64,000 nucleotides of DNA from PALSA-1316 sp964499365 (GTDB lineage: Bacteria > Nitrospirota > Thermodesulfovibrionia > Thermodesulfovibrionales > UBA6898). The position numbers and the translations under genes are program-made. Position 1 is the first letter of the stretch, and the number at the start of each line of letters is the position of its first letter. The notes beneath the pieces are model-generated. The model ran no database searches. It was not told the DNA's origin and saw only the letters and a program-made list of their open reading frames with translations. Where the stretch lies: contig CAZCKU010000013.1 in NCBI GenBank assembly GCA_964499365.1, positions 76,085-140,084 of the forward strand. The letters are read 5' to 3'. Of this stretch, positions 18,546-27,771 are shown in pieces.

Positions 18546-19211
18546 TTGTCCGGAAGCCCGGATGATGACGGATACGGAATATTCGTGACCGGGAGAAATC
18601 TGTATGGAATCCTCTGCCGCTTTCCTGAGCCGGGGAAGGTAAAAACGCGTCTTGCCCGCGGCATCGGCCGGGAAGAGGCAGCCCTTTTCTATCGCGGCAT
18701 CGCAGAGACCATCATGCAGAATACCGCACCGCAGGGGGGCGGGTATGAGCGCGTGCTCTTCTATTCCCCGGAAGACCGCAGGGATGCCTTCGGACAATGG
18801 TTTCCGCGCGAGAGGCTGGTTCCCCAGAGAGGCGGCGATCTTGGCGCGGTCATGAAACATGCGCTCGAAGACCTCCTTGCCATGGGCGCTGCCAGGGCGG
18901 TCATCACCGGCTCTGACATCCCGCAGCTGAACAGCCGGATTGTCAGTCAGGCCTTTCTTGAGCTGGAGCAGTGTGACATCGTCCTCGGCCCTGCAGACGA
19001 CGGCGGGTACTACCTGATCGGCATGAAGACGGTTTACGCAGCCCTCTTCAGGGGGAAGACATGGGGCAGCAGAAAGGTCTTCGGGGAAACGCTCGATGCC
19101 ATACGGGACTCGGGCCTGACCTGGAAAACGGTCGTGAGACTCTCCGACGTCGATACGGCCGAAGACCTGAAGAAGACGGCCTGGGGCGCAGCCGGCGACA
19201 CCCGGGAATAA
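18546..19211 (+). CDS. DUF2064 / TIGR04282-type glycosyltransferase-like protein
   Basis: About 221 aa. The GT-A-like fold family is recognised by GILCRFPEPGKVKTRLA near the N-terminus (nucleotide-binding loop), VITGSDIPQLN and LGPADDGGYYLIGM. These resemble nucleotidyltransferase/glycosyltransferase motifs of the CofC/MobA superfamily. The substrate is unknown. The longest frame starts at a TTG (18546); a GTG at 18585, just before the conserved NLYGILCRF, may be the real start. It stands alone, convergent with the globin sensor. Confidence 0.85.
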   Translation: MSGSPDDDGYGIFVTGRNLYGILCRFPEPGKVKTRLARGIGREEAALFYRGIAETIMQNTAPQGGGYERVLFYSPEDRRDAFGQWFPRERLVPQRGGDLGAVMKHALEDLLAMGAARAVITGSDIPQLNSRIVSQAFLELEQCDIVLGPADDGGYYLIGMKTVYAALFRGKTWGSRKVFGETLDAIRDSGLTWKTVVRLSDVDTAEDLKKTAWGAAGDTRE

Positions 19212-19278
19212 TGTATCCCGGTGCTGTTCTCAGCAGGTGCCTCTCCTTCCGGCAGGCGGCACGACGGCACCGGAAGGC

Positions 19279-20175
19279 TTATCTGTTCTTTCCCTCGGTC
19301 CTCGCTATCAGCCAGTAAACCACGCCGAGGGTCATCGTCGCTGCAATCAACGGGTAAATCGTGGTCGCGTTCTCATGCTTGAGCGTTGCGATCATCGTCT
19401 CCCGGATCATCGTCACCATCGCCACACCCACGAAGACGCTGATATGAAACTTCCCTCCCTTGAGATGGGCAATTTCGGTGCTCATCAGTTCGATCATGAG
19501 CCAGAGTATCAGCAGCGAACCGAGGGCCCCTATAATCCCGTCTTCAAGATCACCGGAGAACATCCTGATCACATCTGAAGCGAAGAGACCGATCACACTG
19601 ATCGTCAGGCCGATGAGTGCAAGCACGAGGACGAGGTTGGTGGCCTGCGAAAAACGCTCAGAAAAATTAATGAGTGCGCTTTGCACCTTATAGACAGGGG
19701 AATACGTGCGAATCTCCTCCTCGATATAGGACGAGGTGATGACATCAAGGCTGATGTCAAGGATCTTCTCGAACGAGATGATCCTCCGGGCCGCCGCACC
19801 CTCGTACCCGTCACAGGCGCTCAGGATGCCGATGCAGGAGGCGCGGACAATGTTGACCGCGCGGTTCATGTAGTGGGCCCTGACCGCATTGCGTACATGG
19901 ACCGTGCCGATCTTTATCAGCTGGTCATAGTAGCGCTGGTCGTACTTCCCGGAGAAGAGGCCGAGGAACCAGTTGCGCTGGGCCTCGAATATATGCTTCT
20001 TGCGGGATTCGTCGGTAAAGAAATCTGCGGTCTCGGGGCTCCCGGTCATCCAGTCGTTGAGGGCGTTCATCACCTCGTCAATCCGATCCTCCATCAGCGG
20101 CCGCATCTCAAGGAGGAGCTTCTCATCCTCCGCGGTGAACTCATAACTTGCCAGCATCTCTTTGAACGATCTCAT
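19279..20175 (-). CDS. Globin-coupled sensor with PsiE-like four-helix membrane domain
   Basis: 298 aa from the ATG at 20175; an in-frame GTG at 20208 would add 11 residues. The N-terminal half (about 1-160) is a sensor globin: helical, with the proximal His93 in IKIGTVHVRNAV, the typical IG-x2-H-x-R spacing, and an aromatic-rich distal side. The C-terminal half has four membrane helices (about 167-190, 202-222, 235-255, 266-288) resembling the PsiE family. The globin should bind heme and sense O2, NO or CO in the cytoplasm and signal through the membrane part. Geobacter GsGCS, as I recall, has the same globin plus four-helix layout. It is divergent from the FixH-like and peroxidase genes. 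Confidence 0.85.
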   Translation of the reverse strand: MRSFKEMLASYEFTAEDEKLLLEMRPLMEDRIDEVMNALNDWMTGSPETADFFTDESRKKHIFEAQRNWFLGLFSGKYDQRYYDQLIKIGTVHVRNAVRAHYMNRAVNIVRASCIGILSACDGYEGAAARRIISFEKILDISLDVITSSYIEEEIRTYSPVYKVQSALINFSERFSQATNLVLVLALIGLTISVIGLFASDVIRMFSGDLEDGIIGALGSLLILWLMIELMSTEIAHLKGGKFHISVFVGVAMVTMIRETMIATLKHENATTIYPLIAATMTLGVVYWLIARTEGKNR

Positions 20176-20283
20176 GCCTGTTTTCTTCCCATTTTTGTAT
20201 GATATCACAGAAAGCCCGTGCCGTCAGCCCCCGGAATCCGGTATACTAGAGAATTAATATATATCCGATTCACGGAGGTTCAC

Positions 20284-20751
20284 ATGGCCCGTCGTGTACG
20301 AACAGTACTTCCCGCCTTCCTGTCTGCCGTCTGCATGTCATTGGTCCCGATGGTTCCCCCGGCAGCTGCTGCTCAACAAGAGGCTGCCATAGCAAGGCCG
20401 GTATCTGTGACAGACTATGCCACGACCATGAAATCACAGAACGGGCTGTACATCGCTTCCTATTCAAGCGACGTCCCGGAAGTAACGGCAAACCGGCTTA
20501 TCGCCTGGAAGCTCAAGGTTGTGTCTGCCGATGGCCGGCCTGTCAATGATGCAGAGATAGTGGTGAGTGGTGACATGCCCGAACACGGCCACGGCCTGCC
20601 GACCCAGCCCAAGATAACAAAAAATTTGGGCGACGGCACCTACCTTGTCGAAGGTATAAAATTCAGCATGAACGGCTGGTGGACCATGACCTTCACCATC
20701 AGGGCAGCAGGCGGGAGTGACCGCGTAACCTTCAATCTTCAGCTCAGGTAG
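20284..20751 (+). CDS. Exported FixH/YtkA-like protein
   Basis: 155 aa. A signal peptide (MARRVRTVLPAFLSAV... to about residue 30, AAAA region) leads to an immunoglobulin-like beta domain. The pattern WKLKVVSADGRPVNDAEI, then MPEHGHGLPTQPK with paired His, and GTYLVEGIKFSMNGWWTM is characteristic of YtkA/FixH/auxin-binding-like proteins; the Met/His-rich loop may bind copper or heme. GGAGG precedes the ATG at 20284. It ends 17 bases before the peroxidase gene, so the two are probably co-expressed. Confidence 0.8.
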   Translation: MARRVRTVLPAFLSAVCMSLVPMVPPAAAAQQEAAIARPVSVTDYATTMKSQNGLYIASYSSDVPEVTANRLIAWKLKVVSADGRPVNDAEIVVSGDMPEHGHGLPTQPKITKNLGDGTYLVEGIKFSMNGWWTMTFTIRAAGGSDRVTFNLQLR

Positions 20752-20768
20752 CCGGGGGGTATACGTCT

Positions 20769-22037
20769 GTGCCGGGAGTGACACCTCCAAACCGTAACGG
20801 GCGGCCACTGCCCCGCTGTTTACTGATTGCCGCTGCACTGTCTTTGCTTCTGATGGCAGGCAGCGCCGCAGCAGTACCCGTCTCAGAAATACACCGGTGG
20901 AGCATGGAAGAAATCAGGACGCTCCGCTCCCTTTCTCTGTCGTCGCTCCCGCCGCTGCCAAAGGACCCCTCGAACGCGTATGCTGATGACCCAAGGGCCA
21001 TTGCACTCGGCAAGTCCCTGTTTTACGACCAGAGGCTCAGTGCCAACGGAAAGGTATCGTGCGCCACCTGTCATATCCCCTCGGAGAGCTTCACCGACAG
21101 ATTGCCTCTGGCAAAGGGCATCGGCACGGCAAGGAGAAGGACGATGCCGCTTATCGGGGCAGCCTATCACTCGTCGTTTTTCTGGGACGGCAGAAAAGAC
21201 AGCCTCTGGTCGCAGGCCATCGGCCCGATTGAGAACAGGGCAGAGCACGGCGCTACCCGCTCGATGTGTGCCCATCTCATCACGAACAGCTACCGGAAGC
21301 ACTATGAAGAGCTCTTCGGGGCGCTGCCGAAGCTCACGCACAAAAACTGCCCTCCAAAGGCCAGCCCTGGCACGGGGAACCCTGCTGCGCTCAGACTATG
21401 GAATGCCATGACGCCGGAGGACAGGGACTCTGTCAACAGGATATACGCGAACCTGGGGAAAGCCCTTGCCGCGTTTGTGAGGCAGATTCTGCCCGGGCCG
21501 GCACCCTTCGACCGGTATGTCGAGGCTGTCGTCCGTAACGATCCTGAAGCCGCCGGAAAAATATTGAGTTCTCAGGCAGCGCAGGGTCTCAGGCTGTTTA
21601 TCGGCAAGGCAAAATGTACAAACTGCCACATGGGACCCCTTTTGACGAATACCAGTTTTCACAATATCGGACTGGCTCCCCTCAACAGGTCAAAAGACCG
21701 GGGACGGGCCGAAGGCATTGACCTGGTTGCGGGTGATGAGTTCAACTGTCTCGGCAGATACAGTGATGCAAAGCCGGAGGACTGTACGGAGCTCAGATTC
21801 CTCGACCGGAACAAGTCTCTCTACCTCGGGGCATTCAAGACCCCGACCCTCCGCAATGTTGCCGACAGGCCCCCCTATATGCACGCCGGCCAACTGAAGA
21901 CCCTTTTTGACGTCCTCCTCTTTTACCAGAAAAACCCGGGCAGGGAGCTCGGGCACCAGGGACTTACCCGGGCAGAACTGATACAGTTAGAGGCGTTCCT
22001 GCGGACACTCAGCGGCCCCCTCACCTTCCCCCGGTAG
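20769..22037 (+). CDS. Diheme cytochrome c peroxidase / MauG-like protein
   Basis: 422 aa. A signal peptide (about 15-35) exports it to the periplasm. Two heme c sites are present: CATCH (98-102) and CTNCH (283-287). The family features FFWDGRKDSLWSQA, GPIENRAEHG, FKTPTLRNVADRPPYMHAGQ and a distal axial Met/His region are visible. It is expected to reduce H2O2 or oxidise a protein substrate. An insert with several Cys (around 194 and 325-340) is larger than in minimal CcpA proteins. The start is a GTG. It converges on the permease gene with a 6-base gap. Confidence 0.93.
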   Translation: MPGVTPPNRNGRPLPRCLLIAAALSLLLMAGSAAAVPVSEIHRWSMEEIRTLRSLSLSSLPPLPKDPSNAYADDPRAIALGKSLFYDQRLSANGKVSCATCHIPSESFTDRLPLAKGIGTARRRTMPLIGAAYHSSFFWDGRKDSLWSQAIGPIENRAEHGATRSMCAHLITNSYRKHYEELFGALPKLTHKNCPPKASPGTGNPAALRLWNAMTPEDRDSVNRIYANLGKALAAFVRQILPGPAPFDRYVEAVVRNDPEAAGKILSSQAAQGLRLFIGKAKCTNCHMGPLLTNTSFHNIGLAPLNRSKDRGRAEGIDLVAGDEFNCLGRYSDAKPEDCTELRFLDRNKSLYLGAFKTPTLRNVADRPPYMHAGQLKTLFDVLLFYQKNPGRELGHQGLTRAELIQLEAFLRTLSGPLTFPR

Positions 22038-22043
22038 CGTTCG

Positions 22044-24557
22044 CTACTCGAAGCTGATATATCGCTTCGGGTCTATCTTCCTTGCCACCTGCATGGGTAT
22101 CAGACCGGCGGCCAGGGTCGTCAGGAGGAGCCCAAGACAGAGCGCTGCAAGGGAGAAGAACGGCATGCGGAAATGGATCTCCCAGCCAAACGAGATCTTG
22201 TTGACCACTTCGATGAATATGATGCTCATGGCCGGTCCGATGACCGCACCCAGGGCTATCCCCGCAGTCCCGACAATGCCTGCCGACAGGACCAGCATAC
22301 TGCGGAGCAGGCGCCAGTCGGCTCCGAGGTATCTGAGGATGCTGAACTCACGTTTTCTCTCAAGGACAAGGGCCAGCAGGATATTGACCACCCCCATCAG
22401 CGAGACGATGATGGAGATCAGCTCGACCGCATAGGTGATCGCAAAGGTTCTGTCGAATATGGCAAGGACGCGTTCCCTCAATTCCCTGTTGTTCATGATC
22501 TCGACCGCATAGCGGGACTGGACCGTGTCGCCGAGTCTCCTGATGAACGCATTGATATCGGTCCCTCTTTCAAGATAGAGGGCCAGCTGCGTGGCGTCAT
22601 CGAGCCCCCAGTATTCCTTCAGCCACTTCCGGTCGAGATACACAAACCCCGAGGCGGTCGAATAGCTGCTGAAGATATTGCTGACGACAAACGGCACCCG
22701 GCCGGCCGGCGTCGCGAGTTCGACCGTATCTCCTGTCTGAAGCCCGTATTTTGTGCCGAGGTAGGCGGAGACCCCAATCTGTCTTTCCTGCCTGCCCGTA
22801 TCAGCCGCCCTGCCTCCCCCCTGCTCCGGGTTGAGCAGCACATCCCTCTCGCCAAAACCTGCGACGATCCTGCGTCCCCTGAAATCGACCTGCAGGGTCC
22901 GGAATCGGTCTGCAAAGGCGACCCCGGGGAAGGTCGCCGCAGTCCGGACAAGCTCTTCAGAGAGAGGGAAATAACAGAAGTTGGCCCTGCAGGCAGCAGG
23001 TTTGATGTAGACATCGGCCGAGATATTCTTCCCGATCCAGTCGGTCAGCGAGCTGCGGAAAGAATAGATAAGCGTAAAAAGAGAGATGATCAGTGCGCAG
23101 CTCACCGCGACGCTCATCAGGGCCACCGCAAAACGGAAGAGACTCCCCTGCATGTCCCCCAGCGCTATAATCCCGGACGGGCCGAACAGTCTTCCTGCGG
23201 GCCTCTGAAGGACCCTCAGCAGCACCGAAAGATACGACGGGGCAAGCAGGGTAAAGCCGAGCAGGATACAGAGTATCCCGGCATAGGCAAGGAAGGGGAA
23301 TTCAAAGGGCATGCGGTGATAATCGATTGAGGCCAGAGCAACACCGGCAGCAGCCAGGGAAATGCCGGGCCAGACGTAATATGAGCTGCGCCGCCGCTGT
23401 TTCGTCTCTCCTGTCCCCTCCCGGGAGCTCTCATTGGGTCTGGTCCGCGCAGCCTCCAGGGCCGGCACCGCAGAGGCGACGAAAGAGACGAAAAGGCCGA
23501 GGCCGAGCGCCAGGAGCATGTCGGCTGTCGACAGGGCGTGGCCGGATACCGATATCGTCCCGTACATCGAGGTTATGGTCTTCTCGACGGCGCCCACCGC
23601 AAACCAGGCCACCGCCTGTCCGAACAGCAGGCCGAGGACAGACCCGACCAGCCCGAGAATAAGCCCGTGTATCACGAAGAGCAGCACGACCGTACCCTTC
23701 CCGATGCCGAGCCCCCTAAGTATCCCGATTTCTGTCCTTCTCTTTACCGTCGCGATGAAGATGGTGTTATAGAGCAGAAAAATCCCGACGAGTATTGAAA
23801 TGAGACTCACGAACTGGAGATTATATCTGAACGAACGGATCAACGCCTGCTGCTCCCGCACGAGCTGTTCCTTCTTCCCGAGGGTGAGGGACCGCGGGAT
23901 CACCTCCTGCAGCCTCTCCGCCGTTGACTCGTCGGTGTCCAGATCGATCCGCGAAACAGAGCCGGTCTTTCCGAAGTACTCCTGGTAATTTCCGATATCC
24001 ATCAGCAGCGTGTTCGCGCCCAGGGCCGGGACATCGATGATATCAACCACCTTCAGCTCATATTCGCCGTCGTAGACAAGAGCCCTGAGACTGTCTCCCG
24101 CTTTCAGCGAATGTTCGGCGGCAAAGGCCTTTGTCACCACAACACCGTTCCGCTCCCTGAAATAATCGGCAAACCCTGAACGGATGCCGGCACTGAGATT
24201 CAGAAACCTCACCGCCCGCACCGTGTCAATCCCCTTGAGGTCGATCGTCTGTCTTGCGTCCGGCAGATACCCCTTCGACTCGAGAACCGGGTAGCTCCCT
24301 TCGTTCAGCTCCCTGACCTTGCGGTAGACCGACTCGTCAAAGTCGATGCCCGAGCTGTCGAGGATCTCGTGGCTGGCGTTGCGGTTGAGCCCCCTGATGT
24401 CCGTCTCGAAGGATTCAAGCGCCCTGTCAGAGGCGACCTTTACCCCCACAAAAAGACCTATCCCGAGCGCCACCCCGATGATCGACAGGACCGAAAGGAA
24501 CTTCTCGGCCCTGATGTTCTTCTGTACGATCAGTCGGATCAGCTCCAGGAGTGTCAC
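22044..24557 (-). CDS. ABC transporter permease, tandem FtsX/MacB type
   Basis: 837 aa. It has an N-terminal helix and periplasmic MacB-like core (about 15-240), then membrane segments near 250-400 forming an FtsX domain. More membrane helices, a second periplasmic region (about 500-690) and a final FtsX domain (700-830) follow, ending in VARKIDPKRYISFE. The duplicated 4+4 design matches AttF/AttG-like lipoprotein or peptide exporters fused in one chain. Its start overlaps the ATPase stop by 4 bases, so the three genes form one operon. Confidence 0.9.
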   Translation of the reverse strand: MTLLELIRLIVQKNIRAEKFLSVLSIIGVALGIGLFVGVKVASDRALESFETDIRGLNRNASHEILDSSGIDFDESVYRKVRELNEGSYPVLESKGYLPDARQTIDLKGIDTVRAVRFLNLSAGIRSGFADYFRERNGVVVTKAFAAEHSLKAGDSLRALVYDGEYELKVVDIIDVPALGANTLLMDIGNYQEYFGKTGSVSRIDLDTDESTAERLQEVIPRSLTLGKKEQLVREQQALIRSFRYNLQFVSLISILVGIFLLYNTIFIATVKRRTEIGILRGLGIGKGTVVLLFVIHGLILGLVGSVLGLLFGQAVAWFAVGAVEKTITSMYGTISVSGHALSTADMLLALGLGLFVSFVASAVPALEAARTRPNESSREGTGETKQRRRSSYYVWPGISLAAAGVALASIDYHRMPFEFPFLAYAGILCILLGFTLLAPSYLSVLLRVLQRPAGRLFGPSGIIALGDMQGSLFRFAVALMSVAVSCALIISLFTLIYSFRSSLTDWIGKNISADVYIKPAACRANFCYFPLSEELVRTAATFPGVAFADRFRTLQVDFRGRRIVAGFGERDVLLNPEQGGGRAADTGRQERQIGVSAYLGTKYGLQTGDTVELATPAGRVPFVVSNIFSSYSTASGFVYLDRKWLKEYWGLDDATQLALYLERGTDINAFIRRLGDTVQSRYAVEIMNNRELRERVLAIFDRTFAITYAVELISIIVSLMGVVNILLALVLERKREFSILRYLGADWRLLRSMLVLSAGIVGTAGIALGAVIGPAMSIIFIEVVNKISFGWEIHFRMPFFSLAALCLGLLLTTLAAGLIPMQVARKIDPKRYISFE

Positions 24558-25198
24558 GCGACGATCACCCCGTCGCTGATCCTGACTGTCCTGTCGGCAT
24601 GGCGGGCCACATACTCTTCATGCGTAACGAGTATGATCGTCCGGGATGACTCAGCGCTGAGCTCCTCCAGCAGTTCGAGTATGCGGGCCCCGGTCCGGCT
24701 GTCGAGGCTGCCTGTCGGCTCGTCCGCGAGGAGGATCTCGGGCTCGTGGACGAGAGCCCGGGCAAGGGCTACCCGCTGCTGTTCACCTCCCGAGAGCTGC
24801 CAGGGATAACTCCTCTCACGGCCGCCGAGTCCAACGCGCCTGAGATACCAGTATGCCTTCTCGGGACTGCTGATGTTGTTCAGGAGCAGGGGGATCCTGA
24901 CGTTATCGAATATGCTGATGTTCGGGAGAAGGTTGAAGAACTGAAAGACAAAGCCGGTCTTCTGCCTGCGGTGCAGCGTCAACTGTTCGTCGGAATACGA
25001 CGAGATCTCGGCCCCGTCTATCACGATCCTCCCTGCATCCGGCCTGTCCATGCCGCCCACCAGGTTCAGAAGCGTCGACTTTCCCGATCCCGAGCTGCCG
25101 GTTATCGCAAGGAACTCGCCCTTGGCGACCTCAAGGGTTATCCCCCTGAGAACGCGGGCCTCTCCGTACTGTTTTTCGACCGCCTGAAGCTCTATCAT
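24554..25198 (-). CDS. ABC transporter ATP-binding protein (LolD/MacB/AttE-like)
   Basis: 214 aa. Walker A GSSGSGKS (34-41), the Q loop, signature LSGGEQQRVALARAL, Walker B ILLADEP followed by TGSLD, and the H-loop ILVTHE are all intact. The start chosen is the ATG at 25198, overlapping the upstream gene's stop by one base (TGATG). A much longer in-frame extension upstream reads antisense-like residues and is rejected. It powers the FtsX-type permease encoded next. Confidence 0.95.
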   Translation of the reverse strand: MIELQAVEKQYGEARVLRGITLEVAKGEFLAITGSSGSGKSTLLNLVGGMDRPDAGRIVIDGAEISSYSDEQLTLHRRQKTGFVFQFFNLLPNISIFDNVRIPLLLNNISSPEKAYWYLRRVGLGGRERSYPWQLSGGEQQRVALARALVHEPEILLADEPTGSLDSRTGARILELLEELSAESSRTIILVTHEEYVARHADRTVRISDGVIVA

Positions 25199-26271
25199 CA
25201 GTACCCCGTCATCTCCGCGTAGGCCCGTCCGGCTGCAGAACCATCCGCCGAACCTCCTGAGTAGACGACCGAGCAGGCGCCTTCCCAGTAGTGGTTTCCG
25301 GTCGTATGCGTCGCAACGAACTCCTGCTCGCGGACAAGGGGAGTGACCAGTAGAGCGAGCCCCTCGGAGGGTATCATGACCTTCCACTGTGAAGGGTACG
25401 TTGCTCCTGTCCGGGCAGACGTATATCGCCTGAGCACGTGTATGCTGAAATCGCCCGAAGTCAGATGGCGTGAACTGCCGTCCCTGCCTACCAGCGTACC
25501 CGAGGAATAGCGGTCTGCCGTACCGTCGGCCTTCCTCATATGATAGAGCATGATCTCCCTTCCGTCGTCGAGCTGCAGGGCGAACCAGTCCCACCCCTTC
25601 TGGCCCTGCCCCATCCTGCCTGACGAGATCTCCCGGTCGAACCAGCTCTTCCCCGATACGCTCCTGACCAGACCACCCGTCTTTATTGTCCCTTCCGCTG
25701 CCATATGCGTGTAAGAAAAATACCATGAGGCACTCAGCGGGGAATCCTCTGCCTTTCGTGAATAACCCTTGACGCCGTGCAGGACGAGCGGCTTGACCGG
25801 CCTGAGAACCAGGTCAAGCTCCCTGCCCTCCCCGGCGGCCGTCAGGTGAATCCGCTCGGAAGTCCCTTCCATGCGGTTGCCACCGACCCAGACCCTCAGC
25901 CTGCTCTGGTCAGCTCCCGCAAAACCGAAGGCCCCTGAGTCGGACCTGTCGGAATAATGATATTGTTTCCCGGCGACGTCGGTCAGAGCGAAGTGCGACA
26001 CAAATATGTCCTTTACGCCGAAACGGGACTTATACGCGCGCCTTTGCACCCCGGCAATAAAGAATGTCAACTCGTAGCCGAACTCATTGCCGTCCTTATC
26101 AAAGAGGTGCCCGGTGAAGTACCACCACTGCAGGCGATAGTCAGGTCTGAAATAAAAATCAGCCGGAAAGGTCAGACCGCGGTCCGGGCTCACCTCCCGG
26201 AATTCATCCGCTGCAGCGCCCTGCGCCAGGCACAGACAGAACAGGACAGCAAGCAGAGTTAACAGCTTCAT
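25198..26271 (-). CDS. Exported CrtC/AttH-like lipocalin-fold protein
   Basis: 357 aa with a signal peptide (MKLLTLLAVLFCLCLAQGAAA). The mature part shows the AttH/CrtC hallmark FPADFYFRPDYRLQWWYFTGHL and later FSYTHMAAEGTI and KSWFDREIS, the pattern of COG5621 predicted secreted hydrolases. It is first in an operon with an ABC ATPase and a duplicated permease, mirroring the attEFGH set of Agrobacterium; the transporter may move or extract a lipid-like ligand handled by this protein. A TATAAT (about 26278-26283 on the minus strand) lies close to the start, without a clear -35. Confidence 0.88.
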   Translation of the reverse strand: MKLLTLLAVLFCLCLAQGAAADEFREVSPDRGLTFPADFYFRPDYRLQWWYFTGHLFDKDGNEFGYELTFFIAGVQRRAYKSRFGVKDIFVSHFALTDVAGKQYHYSDRSDSGAFGFAGADQSRLRVWVGGNRMEGTSERIHLTAAGEGRELDLVLRPVKPLVLHGVKGYSRKAEDSPLSASWYFSYTHMAAEGTIKTGGLVRSVSGKSWFDREISSGRMGQGQKGWDWFALQLDDGREIMLYHMRKADGTADRYSSGTLVGRDGSSRHLTSGDFSIHVLRRYTSARTGATYPSQWKVMIPSEGLALLVTPLVREQEFVATHTTGNHYWEGACSVVYSGGSADGSAAGRAYAEMTGY

Positions 26272-26404
26272 GACTCTATTATAACCGTTCGCCAGCAGCC
26301 TGCCGCCTGCTTCGCTCTTTCTTCTTCACAAAGTCCCCGTGATTTAGTATCCTACACTTATGCAGTCTTCAGGGGGCAATTCAGGCGTCAGACGTTCATT
26401 ACCA

Positions 26405-26549
26405 TGGTGTTTATAAGTATGAAGACATTAAACGGAAAATCCCTCCTAACCTCCCTTTGCCAAAGGGAGGTATCATGCCCCTCTTTGGCAAAGAGGGGTG
26501 AGGGGAGATTTTTACATGTGTCAGCATACTTTAGATCTTATTAGTAACA
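26405..26549. repeat. MITE-like repeat, copy A (about 145 bp)
   Basis: The core, 26437-26512, starts AAATCCCTCC and ends GGGGAGATTT as imperfect inverted ends. It encloses two perfect palindromes, CCTCCCTTTGCCAAAGGGAGG and CCCCTCTTTGGCAAAGAGGGG. Outside the core, TATAAGTATGAAGACATT on the left and GTGTCAGC to TTATTAGTAAC on the right recur in copy C (37053-37197). It lies just upstream of the aldo/keto reductase and fills most of the 26272-26562 gap; the rest holds short token repeats (26288-26312). Confidence 0.85.
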
Positions 26550-26562
26550 GAGGAGGCATATC

Positions 26563-27771
26563 ATGAAGCGTCGCGATTTTCTCAAGGCTGCCGCACTCAC
26601 CACAACGGCTATGACCGTTTCCCCTTCACCTTCCTATCCGGCGACAACACCCGGAGCCCCGTCGGTCAAAAGCTACCGTGCCATCGGCAGGACCGGTCTG
26701 AGGATGAGCGATATCTCCTTCGGAGCCGGCAAGCTCTCGTCAGCATCGATGATCCTCCGGGCTGTGGACAGCGGGATCAATTACTTCGATACCGCCCCTG
26801 ATTACGGCCAGTCAGAGAAGACCATCGGCGAGGCGATGCCGAAACTGAAGCGGGACAAGATAATTCTCACCTCGAAATTCTGCAGCCCGCTGCCGTACCC
26901 GAGCCACATCCCCGGCGGTACAAAGGCAAAAGAATACATAGCCGCGGTCGAGGCAAGCCTCACCCGGATGAAGACGGACCACCTCGACTTCGTCGTTGTC
27001 CATGCAATCGGCGAGATGAGCAAGGACCTCGACTCCGAAAAAAAGAGGCTCCTCGACCCTGAGATGCTCGAGGCCTTCGGCCTTCTCAAGAAAGCGGGAA
27101 AGGTACGCTTTCTGGGGACCTCGTCCCACGGGCCAAATAATATGGAAGAGCTGTTGATGACCGCGGTGAAATCAGGCCACTACGATATGATCCAGCCGTC
27201 CTTCAATTTCATGAGATTCCCGAAGCTGCCCGAAATCATGAAAGAGGCCCATAAGCAGGGCGTCGGGGTGATCGCGATGAAGACCCTTGCCGGCGCCAGG
27301 GAGATGAGTCTGCCTGAATCAGCGGGAGAGTTCTCTCATGCAGCCTTCAAATGGGTCCTGAAGCACCCCGAGGTCAGCGGCCTCATCATCACGATGAAGA
27401 CAGCCTCTGACATCGAGCTCTATCTCAGGGCCTCGGGCGAAAAGTTCACTGCCGCTGACCAGAGGATCCTCGACCAGTATGCAGCCCTCTACACCGCAGA
27501 TTACTGCAGGACGGGCTGCGGACAGTGCGAGGGTTACTGTCCTGCAGGGGTGGAGATAGCCACGATCCTGAGGTACCGCATGTACTTCAGGGATTATGGC
27601 ATGGAAAAAAGGGCGATGCAGTCGTATGCCTCTTTGGCGACAAATGCGTCCCCCTGCCCTGGCTGCGACCAGCCGGTCTGCATGGCAAAATGTCCGTATG
27701 GTCTGCCGGTCAGGGAGCTGCTCAGCGATGCCCATGAGTCGATGTCTTTTCGGGTCTCGTCTACGGCCTGA
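26563..27771 (+). CDS. TAT-exported aldo/keto reductase with C-terminal ferredoxin motifs
   Basis: 402 aa. A twin-arginine signal (MKRRDFLKAAALTTTAM) precedes an AKR barrel: IGRTGLRMSDISFGAGKL, catalytic FDTAPDYGQSEKTIG (Asp, Tyr), TSKF (Lys) and VVHAIG (His), so the AKR tetrad is complete. The tail has Cys motifs CRTGCGQCEGYC and CPGCDQPVCMAKCPYG that could hold one or two 4Fe-4S clusters. An exported AKR cannot rely on cytoplasmic NADPH unless folded with cofactor, which TAT permits. GAGGAGG precedes the ATG. Its stop overlaps the next start by one base. Confidence 0.92.
   Translation: MKRRDFLKAAALTTTAMTVSPSPSYPATTPGAPSVKSYRAIGRTGLRMSDISFGAGKLSSASMILRAVDSGINYFDTAPDYGQSEKTIGEAMPKLKRDKIILTSKFCSPLPYPSHIPGGTKAKEYIAAVEASLTRMKTDHLDFVVVHAIGEMSKDLDSEKKRLLDPEMLEAFGLLKKAGKVRFLGTSSHGPNNMEELLMTAVKSGHYDMIQPSFNFMRFPKLPEIMKEAHKQGVGVIAMKTLAGAREMSLPESAGEFSHAAFKWVLKHPEVSGLIITMKTASDIELYLRASGEKFTAADQRILDQYAALYTADYCRTGCGQCEGYCPAGVEIATILRYRMYFRDYGMEKRAMQSYASLATNASPCPGCDQPVCMAKCPYGLPVRELLSDAHESMSFRVSSTA

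Noticed and set aside
19245..19277. Terminator between the DUF2064 and globin-sensor genes
   Set aside because: CCTTCCGG/CCGGAAGG can pair around a 17-base loop but no T run follows in either direction, and part lies next to coding sequence.
25199..25726. 176-residue N-terminal extension of the ABC ATPase
   Set aside because: It lies wholly inside the AttH-like gene in another frame and reads low-complexity Arg/Gly; the ATPase starts naturally at MIELQAVEKQ.
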